DNA of 64,000 bases from Cytophagaceae bacterium (GCA_025455005.1 JALONH010000013.1:1-64000), one strand, 5' to 3'; counted from the first letter of the stretch, positions 26,528 through 35,997 are shown. Made by a program: numbers and translations. The notes: a model not told the origin generated them from the sequence alone.

Positions 26528-29092
26528 TTATTGTATTACTATTTTTTCTACGGCTATACCGGACGTAGTTGGAATTTTTAAAACATAAACTCCGGATTCT
26601 AAGCCTTGTACCGGAATTTCAAGGGTTGCCGTAGCACTGCTCGTCTTTACGGTGTAAACCTGTCCGTGAACATTGACTAATTCAATCGAACCTGAAACGG
26701 TATACGGCATATCGACATATACTTTATCGGAACTCGGTACCGGATACACCCGAATGGTGGCATCTTTTAAAATGGCTGAAGCGGTGTTCGTCGGTTGATT
26801 TACAACGAAGGTAAAGGCATCCGGTTCTATTCCTGAATGTAGGGCTTGAATGGAGCCTAAATTGTATACCAACGGTGCGTTCCAGTTGATGGCAATTTCA
26901 TTTGTAGAGTAACTACAAGTTAAGTCTGTATAGGACAATGCTGGTAATGTAGACGGATAGGAACAGCCGCTTTCCGGTTGTCCGGGGTAAGGACCACCGA
27001 CTAAGTATCCCGGTATAGGCGCTAGAATATTATCGGCTTCCATCGGACGATGGTGTGGATTCACCGGCGACTTGGTTCCAAATCCCGTGACATAACAATA
27101 GTTTAATGGATTTCTACCCAATAAATAATCCATGTTACCTATCGCAGCGCGTAGATACGAACTGTCTTTGGTATAATAAAAGGCTTGTAACAACACGAGT
27201 GATTGATTCGCAGCGATAGAATTACTTCCCCAATTAAATTGATTGTTATTCCCACCCATGGCAATTTTATATGCAGACGTAGAGGTGGCATGATTGCGCA
27301 AGTTATTCGCAGTACTAAGCAAGCGGTTGCGCAGAACGGTCGTATCGACGACTGTATAGATTTGTTTGCGGTAATGGTTTAACGAAATGATGCCCAACAT
27401 ATTCGTTCCCGGCCAACTTGGTGTATCGGCCCACATGGTAGGGCTGTAGTCGGCGTAATAGGAAGGATTTTTAGTAGTAACAAATAATTCAGCGGCAGCC
27501 CAATTGAATTCATCGGACACGTTATTATCACCGTATTCACCGGTATTGATATCCGGATTAAAGTTTACGTTGAGGGTACTTTGTACATAATATACAGCAG
27601 GATTGTTAAGTGCCCATTGGTACGCCCGTATGGCCGCTGCGATGCATTGTGAACTAAAGCCCGGTTTTTGTGCTTCAAATTTAGAAAACACCCGAGCTGC
27701 TTGAGCCATTACTGCGGCAAAATTAAGAGCTGCTGCCGTCGATTTTTGAACGACGTACCGAGCTGCTGTAGCATTGGCAGGCATTACCGTTCCGTCAAAA
27801 TTCGGATTGGTTAATTTGTGGTAAACACCGCCATCTGCCGGGTCTTGCATGGTCAACATCCATTCTAGGTTCCATAATACTTCATCTAATATATCCGGTA
27901 AGGCATTATTATTTTCCGGTATGTTTAAAGATAATGTATCAAAATACGGAGTGAAATGTTCGTATGCGGCTAACAAGGTATAGGTTGAAATACCGGAGTT
28001 TACAATGTACTTATTGTAATCACCGGCATCGTACCATCCTTTAGGGCTACTGATAATCGTATTGGTAGGTCGACTAACGGTAGCAGCCGAAGCATGTACT
28101 AATACTGACACATCGGCGTGGCCTGCAGCTCGAGCCCAAGTACCGGCATATTGTGCAGGTAATGCGGTAGAGGCTCTTTGGTAATAATACATTTTGATTG
28201 CCGCTTTTTCAATCGTGTTGTAAATCTTATCTGAAATGACAAACGAATACGAAGGATTGGCCAGACCGTTAACCCGTATTTTGTATCTACCGGGCGTCGT
28301 AAAGGAAGAAAAATTAGCCGTCTTTACAATTTCTCCGGATGGTGCCCAAGAAACAGCCGTTGATAGATTGCCGATATAGAAAACTTGACTCCCGTCTTCT
28401 GAGATCACCTCAAACGTAGAACCGTTTCCACCATTGACAACGGCAATTTTTTCACCGTTAGGGAAAAAACCAATTTGATTTAATTTAATCCCGACTAAAT
28501 TACTATTGGAAACCAAAACTGCTTGGTCTCCTATTTTTACATCGTCTATAAGGATATCTCCAAAAAATCCGGGAGTAGTTTCACTGCCCGGGTTTAAATA
28601 GATGAAAATTCTATTAATTCGCGTTACATCTTGTGGCCCAGCAGAAGGGGGGCCAAATCGATGGAAGAAATCAGTATAACTAAATGTATATTCATTAAAG
28701 CGGGCATCTGTTGTTATGGTTTGTCTAACTTCAGTATTGTTATTCGTTCTTCCGTTCACATCTACAACGTCGATTCGCATTACTAAAGGAGCTGTATTTG
28801 TTCCGGCACGTACTTTAATTGATACATATGGATTATCAGTCATATTGATTGCTGGAAATTGAAAAACAAAATAAGGCCATCCAACTCCAGTTGTATTTGC
28901 ACTTACTCTTAAACATCTACTTTCTATAGAAGTATTGTTTGGTTGAAAACTTAACGTGTAATTACTCGTCAACCATGACGGTACCGACCAACCGGTAATA
29001 TTTCCGTCTTCAAAATCATCCGATACTCCAGTTTGAGCATTAGATGTAAAATAGAACATCCAACTAAGGGTTAAAATCAATAGTCTTTTCAT
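26528..29092 (-). CDS. Glycoside hydrolase family 9 cellulase with N-terminal carbohydrate-binding-like module and T9SS domain
   Basis: ATG 29092 (MKRLLILTLSW) begins a signal peptide; an upstream GTG at 29122 is unlikely. 854 residues. About 22-195: beta-sandwich resembling a carbohydrate-binding module (DDFEDGNITGWSVPSW ... FGDILIDDVKIG). About 200-290: CelD_N-type Ig domain (LNQIGFFPNGEKIAVV). About 295-770: GH9 (alpha/alpha)6 barrel with catalytic DAGD (Asp355, Asp358), GRNPLNYCYVTGFG plus PHHRP, and proton-donor Glu732 in STNEIAINWN. C-terminus: type A T9SS domain (VYPVPSSDKVYVDM). Endo-acting cellulose or beta-glucan hydrolysis at the cell surface is expected. Confidence 0.93.
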   Translation of the reverse strand: MKRLLILTLSWMFYFTSNAQTGVSDDFEDGNITGWSVPSWLTSNYTLSFQPNNTSIESRCLRVSANTTGVGWPYFVFQFPAINMTDNPYVSIKVRAGTNTAPLVMRIDVVDVNGRTNNNTEVRQTITTDARFNEYTFSYTDFFHRFGPPSAGPQDVTRINRIFIYLNPGSETTPGFFGDILIDDVKIGDQAVLVSNSNLVGIKLNQIGFFPNGEKIAVVNGGNGSTFEVISEDGSQVFYIGNLSTAVSWAPSGEIVKTANFSSFTTPGRYKIRVNGLANPSYSFVISDKIYNTIEKAAIKMYYYQRASTALPAQYAGTWARAAGHADVSVLVHASAATVSRPTNTIISSPKGWYDAGDYNKYIVNSGISTYTLLAAYEHFTPYFDTLSLNIPENNNALPDILDEVLWNLEWMLTMQDPADGGVYHKLTNPNFDGTVMPANATAARYVVQKSTAAALNFAAVMAQAARVFSKFEAQKPGFSSQCIAAAIRAYQWALNNPAVYYVQSTLNVNFNPDINTGEYGDNNVSDEFNWAAAELFVTTKNPSYYADYSPTMWADTPSWPGTNMLGIISLNHYRKQIYTVVDTTVLRNRLLSTANNLRNHATSTSAYKIAMGGNNNQFNWGSNSIAANQSLVLLQAFYYTKDSSYLRAAIGNMDYLLGRNPLNYCYVTGFGTKSPVNPHHRPMEADNILAPIPGYLVGGPYPGQPESGCSYPSTLPALSYTDLTCSYSTNEIAINWNAPLVYNLGSIQALHSGIEPDAFTFVVNQPTNTASAILKDATIRVYPVPSSDKVYVDMPYTVSGSIELVNVHGQVYTVKTSSATATLEIPVQGLESGVYVLKIPTTSGIAVEKIVIQ

Positions 29093-29118
29093 AGATTTTC
29101 CTAATTTTATACAAGTAT

Positions 29119-29140
29119 ACACCTACATATAATTAGGTGT
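29119..29140. promoter_or_regulatory. Palindrome upstream of the GH9 cellulase, candidate operator
   Basis: ACACCTA (29119-29125) and TAGGTGT (29134-29140) separated by 8 bases, starting 27 bases upstream of the GH9 start codon. A -7-like TATACTTG (one mismatch to TAnnTTTG) on the minus strand overlaps it, as expected for a repressor site. Inference from symmetry and position only. Confidence 0.35.
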
Positions 29141-29287
29141 TCAAGTTTTTGCAAAATATTTAGAAAAAGTAGTAATTTTAGCTGATTCATTATCACCTAA
29201 ATTCCTCACTCAGTACCCCAATACCCCATTCAATTTCAGGTACTTTAACTAATTTTAAGTATATTTAACCCGTTCTAATACCCCTAT

Positions 29288-31171
29288 ATGAAAAAAATGC
29301 TTTTCGGACGTATTCTTGGGTTCTTTTTCTTTATTATAGGCATGGGAGCCTTCGCCCAATTACAGCCCATAGTTTTAGAAAAAGAGCAAATACATATTGA
29401 CAATGATACTGTATTGAAGGTAGCCTCTATCCGGGTCATCCCCTTTTCTGAATTAATTCAACATCCGTCCCTCCTATCTTACCAAACCGTTTCCTACACG
29501 CAATCCAAAGATTCTATTTATTGGATCAAATTTAAAATTAGTAATCCCAATCAAGAGGTTTGGCTTTTAGAACTTCCGGATCCTCACTTGCAATTCGTGG
29601 AAGTTCATTTTACCGATACGCTTGGAAACATCCTTCGGTCCTATACCGACTTTGGATTCAATCGTCCTTTTATTCAAAAAATCATTCAACATAAAAATTT
29701 GGTGGTCGATATTCCTATACACTCATCGGATATCTGGGTGTATATTCAAGGTCGTTCCTTTATGGCCTCCAGTTTATCCATTCGATTAAAAAAACAACAC
29801 TTTTTTATCGACTACTCCTTAGATGAATATTTCTTACTGGGGATTTATTATGGAATCATCTTGATTATGGGAATTTACAATCTCTTTTTATTTTTTAGTA
29901 CGAAAGACAAATTGTATTTGCTCTACATCCTATATGTTATAGGTTGTGCATTGAATTCCTTCTCGGAAGATGGAATGGGGTTTCAATATGTTTGGCCTAA
30001 TCAACCTTTGTGGAACAACTATATCATCATGTTGAATCCCTTTTTTCTACTCATGGTCTTTATTTTATACTCGAATGCATTTTTAGAAATCAAAAAAAAT
30101 GAACCCTTGTGGTATAAAGCGATATGGATTTCCTATGCTGCATTTTGCGGTTTTCAATTGTATAACTTCCTCTCCTACCCGCGTTGGCGATTGTCTGAAA
30201 CCTATTTAATTCCGTTTCTATTACTTTATATCACTTCTATTATCATCTACCTAAAAGGACATAAGTTCGCTCGTTTTTATGTTCTCGCTTACACTATGAT
30301 AGTAGTATCCTTTGCTATTTTTATTTTACGAACCTTAGGTTGGATTTACAATTCTACGTTTGTCATTTATAGTTTCAACTTTGGTTTTTTGACTGAAGTG
30401 GTCATTTTATCTATTGCGTTGAGTGATCGTTTTAAAATGGAGCGATTAGAACGAGAGCAAGCACAGCGGCAAGCTATCCTTCAGTTAGAAGAAAATGCCT
30501 CATTAAAAAATACGTTAATTGAAGAGTTGAAAATAAAAGAAGAATGGCAAGACAAGGTGAACCGTGAATTGGAATCAAAAGTGCAATCCAGAACGGTAGA
30601 CTTACAACGTAAGACGAGTGAACTGGAAGAATTTAATCAAAAATTATCCGGTTTGGTTGAAGAATTAAATTCAATGAACATCAAATTAGACGTTGATAAT
30701 TGGCAGTTAAAACAAAAAGTACAAGAAGAAGTTAAGGCACGATTAACGGATGAAGTCGTTACGAAAGATACCTTCCAAGCTATCTATCCGAACGAAGCGG
30801 CTTGTATGCGGTATTTAGAAGAATTAAAATGGGGTAATGGGTATACCTGTAGCAAATGCGGACATACTAAATACATGCTACACCAATCCCCTTTTGTTCG
30901 TAAATGTACCACCTGCAAACAAGTTGAATCGGTAACGGCAGGTACTTTATTTCACAGTGTGCGTATGCCGTTGGATAAAGCCTTTTACATTGTATACGAT
31001 ACCATTCGACATGTAGAGCCTCAAACGCTGGAAGCACTTTCAACTCACTTAGAAATAAACAAAAATACAATTTGGGGATTTCGTAAAAAGGTTAAAACGT
31101 TTGAAGAAGAATTTATACTTCGTAACAAACGAGATCCAAAATGGGAAGAAGTCCTTTTACTACAAAAATAA
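29288..31171 (+). CDS. 7TMR-DISM membrane sensor with coiled coil and IS1595-like zinc-ribbon output domain
   Basis: 627 residues. Signal peptide (ending AFAQ); about 25-165 match a 7TMR-DISM extracellular sensor domain (SKDSIYWIKFKISNPNQEVW); about 180-380 are seven hydrophobic helices (LGIYYGIILIMGIYNLFLFF); about 385-495 is a long coiled coil. Instead of a kinase or cyclase, the C-terminus carries a zinc ribbon with Cys521, Cys524, Cys540 and Cys543, in a context (YLEELKWGNGYTCSKCGH ... CKQVESVTAGTLFHSVRMPL) typical of the N-terminal part of IS1595-family transposases. The transposase catalytic domain is absent. Suggests a membrane receptor with a DNA-binding output of transposase origin. 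Converges on the ydcH gene through a shared terminator. Confidence 0.75.
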   Translation: MKKMLFGRILGFFFFIIGMGAFAQLQPIVLEKEQIHIDNDTVLKVASIRVIPFSELIQHPSLLSYQTVSYTQSKDSIYWIKFKISNPNQEVWLLELPDPHLQFVEVHFTDTLGNILRSYTDFGFNRPFIQKIIQHKNLVVDIPIHSSDIWVYIQGRSFMASSLSIRLKKQHFFIDYSLDEYFLLGIYYGIILIMGIYNLFLFFSTKDKLYLLYILYVIGCALNSFSEDGMGFQYVWPNQPLWNNYIIMLNPFFLLMVFILYSNAFLEIKKNEPLWYKAIWISYAAFCGFQLYNFLSYPRWRLSETYLIPFLLLYITSIIIYLKGHKFARFYVLAYTMIVVSFAIFILRTLGWIYNSTFVIYSFNFGFLTEVVILSIALSDRFKMERLEREQAQRQAILQLEENASLKNTLIEELKIKEEWQDKVNRELESKVQSRTVDLQRKTSELEEFNQKLSGLVEELNSMNIKLDVDNWQLKQKVQEEVKARLTDEVVTKDTFQAIYPNEAACMRYLEELKWGNGYTCSKCGHTKYMLHQSPFVRKCTTCKQVESVTAGTLFHSVRMPLDKAFYIVYDTIRHVEPQTLEALSTHLEINKNTIWGFRKKVKTFEEEFILRNKRDPKWEEVLLLQK

Positions 31172-31206
31172 AGGCACTGAACGAATACTGGATTCTACAG
31201 TGCCTT
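31171..31206. terminator. Bidirectional terminator
   Basis: AAGGCACTG (31171-31179) pairs with CAGTGCCTT (31198-31206). It overlaps the stop codon of the sensor gene and lies 26 bases beyond the ydcH-like stop. Confidence 0.65.
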
Positions 31207-31231
31207 TAACTACATCACAACAACATCTTGT

Positions 31232-31462
31232 TTACTTGGTCAAGTAAGCGTACAGTTCGTCTTTTAAAAATACTCTACGGGCTCTTAATTCGTTTAGATG
31301 CTCATCGGTGGTTGGATTAGCGCCACTTTCGATACTGTGAATCGAGTGATCTACATCGTGGTAAGCATCAAATATTTTTCTAAAATGATTGTCGCTGATT
31401 TTAAGTTCGTGTATTTTTTCCCGCATATCCGGGAACTCATGTACTAAGTCGTGTTTTTCCAT
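31232..31462 (-). CDS. YdcH family protein (DUF465)
   Basis: 76 residues, all helical, with the family pattern LVHEFPDMREKIHELKISDN followed by FRKIFDAYHDVDHSIHSIE and ARRVFLKDELYAYL. Small cytoplasmic protein of unknown function, common in Proteobacteria and Bacteroidota. Single gene; the 262 bases upstream hold its presumed promoter and the terminator of the SPFH operon. Confidence 0.85.
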   Translation of the reverse strand: MEKHDLVHEFPDMREKIHELKISDNHFRKIFDAYHDVDHSIHSIESGANPTTDEHLNELRARRVFLKDELYAYLTK

Positions 31463-31670
31463 TGTTCTTGTGATTTATGTATTCAAGTCGTTAACGTAAG
31501 GAAATGTACCGAAAACGGTTAAGTGAATACACATCATCGTTTGCTCCGATACATAATTATAAATCAGTTCCGTCTTTACAGAACGTTACTGATTTAGATA
31601 TCAAAACTACAAACCAAGGACGATGAAAGGTATGATATAAGTCAGTTTGGAATATGATGTTACGCCAAAA

Positions 31671-31702
31671 AAAAGGTCGTTTGGAGTTCCAAACGACCTT
31701 TT
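31671..31702. terminator. Intrinsic terminator of the porE-mscS-SPFH operon
   Basis: Perfect 14-base stem AAAAGGTCGTTTGG (31671-31684) and CCAAACGACCTTTT (31689-31702) with a 4-base loop, 22 bases past the SPFH stop. Symmetric A and T runs. Confidence 0.9.
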
Positions 31703-31724
31703 ACAGTTTCTTAAAGAACAAATG

Positions 31725-32642
31725 TTATTTTTGATCTTTATGCATTTGAGCCATCAATTGTTTCATGGTTTTCTCCATTCCTTCCGGAGAACCATCTAAG
31801 AAAATAACATTCCCTTTGCCATGCTCTGCAAAATGTTTAATAGCTTCTGTCCACATTGTAAACAATAGATACGAACTGTCTAAATTATTTTCTGTAAAAT
31901 GTTTAGCAGCATTTGCCATACCGGAGGCCACTTCTTGGCGGAATAAGGCAATCCCTTGACCGCGTTGGATAGAGGCTTCTTTCTCTGCTTGTGCTGATAT
32001 TTTAATCGCGTTTCCTTCTGCTTCTGCAGCTTTGGTTTTTGTAATTAACAAGGCTTGTCCTTCGTTTTCAGCCGCCGCCTTTAGGTTGTTGGATGCAACC
32101 ACTTTAGCCATTGACTTAATAATTTCATCATCAAACGTAATATCGTTTAATTGAATATCAATCATATGATACCCCCATTCTTCTAAGGTATCATCTAAAT
32201 GTCCTTTTACTTCTTCCACAATTTCAGAACGCAATGCTAAAATCTCTGATTGTTTTTTCGTCGCCACAAAACTACGGATAGTACCTTCAATCGTACGAAC
32301 TAAAGCTTGCATAAAGTTTTGATAATCGACAAACTTAAAGGCAACGTTTTTAATCGTTTCCTCGGATTGATTGATAACCGCGTAGAGTAACATGGCTTTA
32401 AAGTATACATTGGCTTGGTCTTGCGTCACGGCTTGAAACTCCAACTCCACCGAACGGTTTTGAATAGAGACTCTGGAATGTACTTGCTCGATAAACGGTA
32501 TTTTAAAATTTAAACCCGGAGTGAGTATCCGTTGGTATTTACCAAAGATAGTAATGACAGCTATTGTACCTTGATTAACCGTTACCAATCCGGAAAATAA
32601 AATAAGAAGACCTAAAACGGCCAGAATAATTAAGAGTATCAT
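31725..32642 (-). CDS. SPFH/Band 7 (stomatin/HflC-like) membrane protein
   Basis: 305 residues. One N-terminal transmembrane helix (LLIILAVLGLLILFSGLVTV), then the band 7 domain beginning VNQGTIAVITIFGKYQRIL and PGLNFKIPFIEQVHSRVSIQ, and a long charged coiled coil rich in Ala/Glu (residues ~185-245). SPFH proteins form large ring assemblies on membranes, organising proteases or lipid microdomains. Last gene of a three-gene operon, 36 bases after mscS, which suggests an envelope-tension or membrane-organisation role. Confidence 0.88.
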   Translation of the reverse strand: MILLIILAVLGLLILFSGLVTVNQGTIAVITIFGKYQRILTPGLNFKIPFIEQVHSRVSIQNRSVELEFQAVTQDQANVYFKAMLLYAVINQSEETIKNVAFKFVDYQNFMQALVRTIEGTIRSFVATKKQSEILALRSEIVEEVKGHLDDTLEEWGYHMIDIQLNDITFDDEIIKSMAKVVASNNLKAAAENEGQALLITKTKAAEAEGNAIKISAQAEKEASIQRGQGIALFRQEVASGMANAAKHFTENNLDSSYLLFTMWTEAIKHFAEHGKGNVIFLDGSPEGMEKTMKQLMAQMHKDQK

Positions 32643-32678
32643 AATTAAATTTTTATATAGTTGTAAATTGATTAAAAA

Positions 32679-33506
32679 TTAGTCCATTACAAAACGTTTG
32701 ATTTCCGGACCTTTTACTTTTTGGTCAACAAATGCTTTGCGAATCTTTTCGTACACACGGTTTTGTACATCCGGAACTTTAGAAGGATGAGCAAATGGTC
32801 TTATGGCCAAAACAACCGCGCTTTCTCCAAACTCTTGTACCGATACTGTAGGAGCCGGTGTTTTTAGAACATCCGGATCATTTAACAGAATGTCTTCAAT
32901 TAATTTAGAAATTTTCTCATAATCTTCTGTGAAATCTATCGATACTTTTAAGTTCACCCGTAGACTACCATGACGGGTAACATTAATAATTGTACCGTTT
33001 GATACAGCACCGTTCGCTAGGATTACAGTTTTATTATCTGCGGTTAACAATATGGTATTAAAGATTTGAATTTCCAGTACCTCTCCTGTTTCCCCTTGAC
33101 TGCTGATGACATCTCCTACTTTAAAGGGTTTAAAGATTAAGATTAAAACACCACCTGCAAAATTAGCTAATGAACCTTGAAGGGCTAAACCAACGGCTAA
33201 ACCGGCCGCACCAAACACCGCTAACAAGGAGGTAGTAGGTAATCCCACCATACCGGCAAAGGTTAACACTACGACTATTTTTAATCCTACACTTACAAGA
33301 CTACGAATAAAGCCTTCTAAGGAAACATCGTATTGTTTTCGTTTAAAGTATTTTTCTAATCCTTTGTCCACTCGACGGGCAATCCAAAACCCAAGAACTA
33401 AGACTAATAAACTGGCCGCCAAGGTTGGAGCAAAACCGATTAAAACGTCTAACCAATGTTGAAAAAAACTAACTGCTTCTTTCGTAGGTGCGGTAATCTC
33501 ATTCAT
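32679..33506 (-). CDS. mscS: Small-conductance mechanosensitive channel, MscS family
   Basis: 275 residues, close to E. coli MscS. Three transmembrane helices; the pore-lining TM3 is recognisable as LLAVFGAAGLAVGLALQGSL with the Ala/Gly pattern, followed by NFAGGVLILIFKPFKVGD and the beta domain (GEVLEIQIFNTILLTADNKT). It relieves hypo-osmotic pressure across the inner membrane. Lies 27 bases downstream of the PorE-like gene and 36 bases upstream of the SPFH gene. Confidence 0.93.
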   Translation of the reverse strand: MNEITAPTKEAVSFFQHWLDVLIGFAPTLAASLLVLVLGFWIARRVDKGLEKYFKRKQYDVSLEGFIRSLVSVGLKIVVVLTFAGMVGLPTTSLLAVFGAAGLAVGLALQGSLANFAGGVLILIFKPFKVGDVISSQGETGEVLEIQIFNTILLTADNKTVILANGAVSNGTIINVTRHGSLRVNLKVSIDFTEDYEKISKLIEDILLNDPDVLKTPAPTVSVQEFGESAVVLAIRPFAHPSKVPDVQNRVYEKIRKAFVDQKVKGPEIKRFVMD

Positions 33507-33533
33507 AACGATGTAATAAAAGTTAAAGGTGAT

Positions 33534-35453
33534 TTATAAAATTTTTATTTCTAAGCGTCTATTTCTAGCTCTTCCGTCATCCGTTGTATTGTCTGCCACC
33601 GGAGCACCGGCTCCATAGCCTTTAATCACTAAACGTTGCGCACTGATTCCTTGTGAAATTAAGTAATCCGATACAGCTTTTGCTCGATTCAAGGATAAAT
33701 TTTTGTTAAATAGTTCATTGCCTACATTATCCGTATGACCGCCCAATTCAATTCGGACGTTCGGATTTTCTTTCATCCAAGCTATGAGTTTGTTTAATTC
33801 GGTAGTGGATTTATCTTGCAATTTCACAGAATTCACATCAAAAAAGATGTTGTTCAAGGTAATATTGGCACCGGAAGCAGCGGGCTTCAAATAAGCATCC
33901 AAACTCACCGGAGTAACGTTTACCGGTTCTTTATAATCAAAATACAAGGACTCATATAAATAACCGGACTTTGTAATATACAAGCCATATTCCTTACCTT
34001 CGGTAATCACTATAGTATACGTCCCGTCTTTTGCATCCGATGATACTTTTTGAATGACTTGTTGAGTAGATAAATCAATCAATTCGATGGTTGCGGATAA
34101 AGGTTTCTTCGTCACCAGATCATAAATGTGCCCTTGGGCATAGGTTGAAGCAATAGGCGGTTGAATCGCTTTAGGTAAATCAAAACTGTATAAAAATACT
34201 TTTGAAGTATAGTTGTTTTGATTTTCGAATCGGGAGAAATATCCTTTTTTGTTATCGATTGTAATGTACAAGGTACCATCGCTCAAATGAGTATTTATAG
34301 GATAGCCGAGATTGACCGGAGTAGTCCAGGAGGTATCTTTTCCTTCCGAATAAAACAGATCATCACTACCCATTCCTAAATGATAATCAGACGTAAAGTA
34401 CAAACGATCACCGGAAGCATGCCAAAACGGCGACGTCTCACTCCCTTTCGAGTTGATGGTATTCCCAAGATTTTTTGCTTTCGACCATGTGCCATCTTCT
34501 AACGCATACGAAACATAAATATCTGCGCTGCCATAACCACCCGCTCTACCGGAAGTAAAGTATAAGGTGCGGCCATCAGAGCTTAAACTGGGATGAGAGT
34601 CCCAGGCATTACTGTTCACTTGACTGCCTAAATTTTGAGGCGTAGACCACTCCCCTGCTATTTTACGAGAAATGTATAAGTCACAATCACCTAAGCCATC
34701 TTTGCGGGAGCAACCCACGAAAACCAAAATTGAACCGTCCAACGACATCGTGCAGGTACCTTCGTTGTTAAGCGTGTTAATCTTATCGGAAATAGAAACA
34801 GGTGCTGACCATTGCGTTCCGTTCCAAGTACACCAATACATATTTTCATCATCGTTATACCCTACCCCTTTGCGAGCGGTAAAGACCATCGACTTTTGAT
34901 CCGCAGACAAAACCGGATGGGAATGTATGTAGAAGGCATTAACGATAGGCGGAAGTTTTTCTGCCGTAAAAGGAATAGGGTGTTGCAGTTGGTCTAGAGC
35001 AAAGTCGCAACGTTTTAAATATAAGGGACCTTGCTCTTGTATTTTTTTATCGTTAGGATGCACGGCAATGGCGCGATTAAAATATACTTTTGCATTTTCG
35101 TATTCCCCTTGCAACCAGCAGAGTTCTCCGGCGGTAAAATAAGCGCCGGCAAAAGATTTTTCATTTGGTAAAATATCCGCTCCTTTACAGAAGTAGGCTT
35201 TAGCACTTGCTTTATTACCCATAGTCAGGAGCATACCTCCAATTTTAAAATACGGTTCAGGAAAGGTGGGATCTTTTTTAATAACTTGATCTAAAAGATT
35301 TATAGCATCGTTAAAGCGGCGTTGTTGTTGGAGCAATTCAGCTTGTTTGTATGCCGCAATCGACTTTTTATTTTTAGTATGTAAGGTGGAAGTAGTTTGC
35401 GCCCATAGGAGTTGACCTATGCAGCATAGAGTAAAAAGGAATATAGATTTCAT
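33534..35453 (-). CDS. porE: PorE-like T9SS protein: TPR, beta-propeller, CRD and OmpA domains
   Basis: ATG 35453 gives the signal peptide MKSIFLFTLCCIGQLLWAQ; a TTG at 35468 extends the frame but is unlikely. 639 residues. TPR repeats (about 30-150), PD40/WD40-like propeller with repeated SxDGxTLYFTSxRxGGYG motifs (about 170-420), a carboxypeptidase-regulatory-like beta domain (about 430-520) and an OmpA C-terminal peptidoglycan-binding domain (FDVNSVKLQDKSTTELNKL ... RIELGGHTDNVGN). This four-part layout matches PorE of the type IX secretion system, which anchors the PorK/N ring complex to peptidoglycan. Other OmpA family proteins share this layout, so the symbol is tentative. Confidence 0.75.
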   Translation of the reverse strand: MKSIFLFTLCCIGQLLWAQTTSTLHTKNKKSIAAYKQAELLQQQRRFNDAINLLDQVIKKDPTFPEPYFKIGGMLLTMGNKASAKAYFCKGADILPNEKSFAGAYFTAGELCWLQGEYENAKVYFNRAIAVHPNDKKIQEQGPLYLKRCDFALDQLQHPIPFTAEKLPPIVNAFYIHSHPVLSADQKSMVFTARKGVGYNDDENMYWCTWNGTQWSAPVSISDKINTLNNEGTCTMSLDGSILVFVGCSRKDGLGDCDLYISRKIAGEWSTPQNLGSQVNSNAWDSHPSLSSDGRTLYFTSGRAGGYGSADIYVSYALEDGTWSKAKNLGNTINSKGSETSPFWHASGDRLYFTSDYHLGMGSDDLFYSEGKDTSWTTPVNLGYPINTHLSDGTLYITIDNKKGYFSRFENQNNYTSKVFLYSFDLPKAIQPPIASTYAQGHIYDLVTKKPLSATIELIDLSTQQVIQKVSSDAKDGTYTIVITEGKEYGLYITKSGYLYESLYFDYKEPVNVTPVSLDAYLKPAASGANITLNNIFFDVNSVKLQDKSTTELNKLIAWMKENPNVRIELGGHTDNVGNELFNKNLSLNRAKAVSDYLISQGISAQRLVIKGYGAGAPVADNTTDDGRARNRRLEIKIL

Positions 35454-35587
35454 TGGAATAAAATACAACTGTATTCAAGATAGTATTTATTTCATTAAAA
35501 TCATAATGATGGGAGTATGACGGGGAATGAAGCGATTCATTGGAATAGGGAAGGTTGAATAATGGATAAAGTTAACCCTCCATCGCC

Positions 35588-35611
35588 ATGGTTCGTGTCC
35601 TCACGAACCAT
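35588..35611. repeat. REP-like palindrome, copy 1
   Basis: ATGGTTCGTG (35588-35597), loop TCCT, CACGAACCAT (35602-35611): perfect 10-base arms. The same element occurs at 37485-37508, 37674-37697 and, with one mismatch, 38853-38876. It lies in the 178-base spacer between the porE-like and DUF2237 genes. Confidence 0.85.
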
Positions 35612-35631
35612 AACGAAGGATTTTAAAAAAT

Positions 35632-35991
35632 TTATTTCACAGCATGACGAACTAAATCATTGATATCAATAAACTCCAGTGTTTTTTCATTCGTAGCTTC
35701 TACAATTATGAATGGTGCACATCCCGCCTCTAACGCTTCTTTCCACCTGAGTGCACAAAGACACCATTTATCTCCGGCTTTTAATCCAGGAAATTGATAT
35801 TCGGGTCGAGGTGTTATTAAGTCGTTTCCTTTTGCTTTTGAAAATTGTAAGAAGGCATCTGTCATAACAGCGCAAACCGTATGACTTCCATGATCCATCG
35901 CGTCCGTTCTGCAATATCCATCTCTAAAATATCCGGTCAACGGTGCATTACAGCATACTATTAGTGGTTCTCCGAAAATATTTTTTGCCAT
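35632..35991 (-). CDS. DUF2237 family protein
   Basis: 119 residues. Family pattern NIFGEPLIVCCNAPLTGYFR, then RTDAMDHGSHTVCAVMTDAF, LITPRPEYQFPGLKAGDKWC and ALRWKEALEAGCAP. Several conserved cysteines and a histidine are typical. Function unknown; short cytoplasmic protein found across Bacteroidota and Proteobacteria. Six bases separate it from the DoxX-like gene upstream, so the three genes 36749-35632 form one operon. Confidence 0.88.
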   Translation of the reverse strand: MAKNIFGEPLIVCCNAPLTGYFRDGYCRTDAMDHGSHTVCAVMTDAFLQFSKAKGNDLITPRPEYQFPGLKAGDKWCLCALRWKEALEAGCAPFIIVEATNEKTLEFIDINDLVRHAVK

Positions 35992-35997
35992 AAAAGA

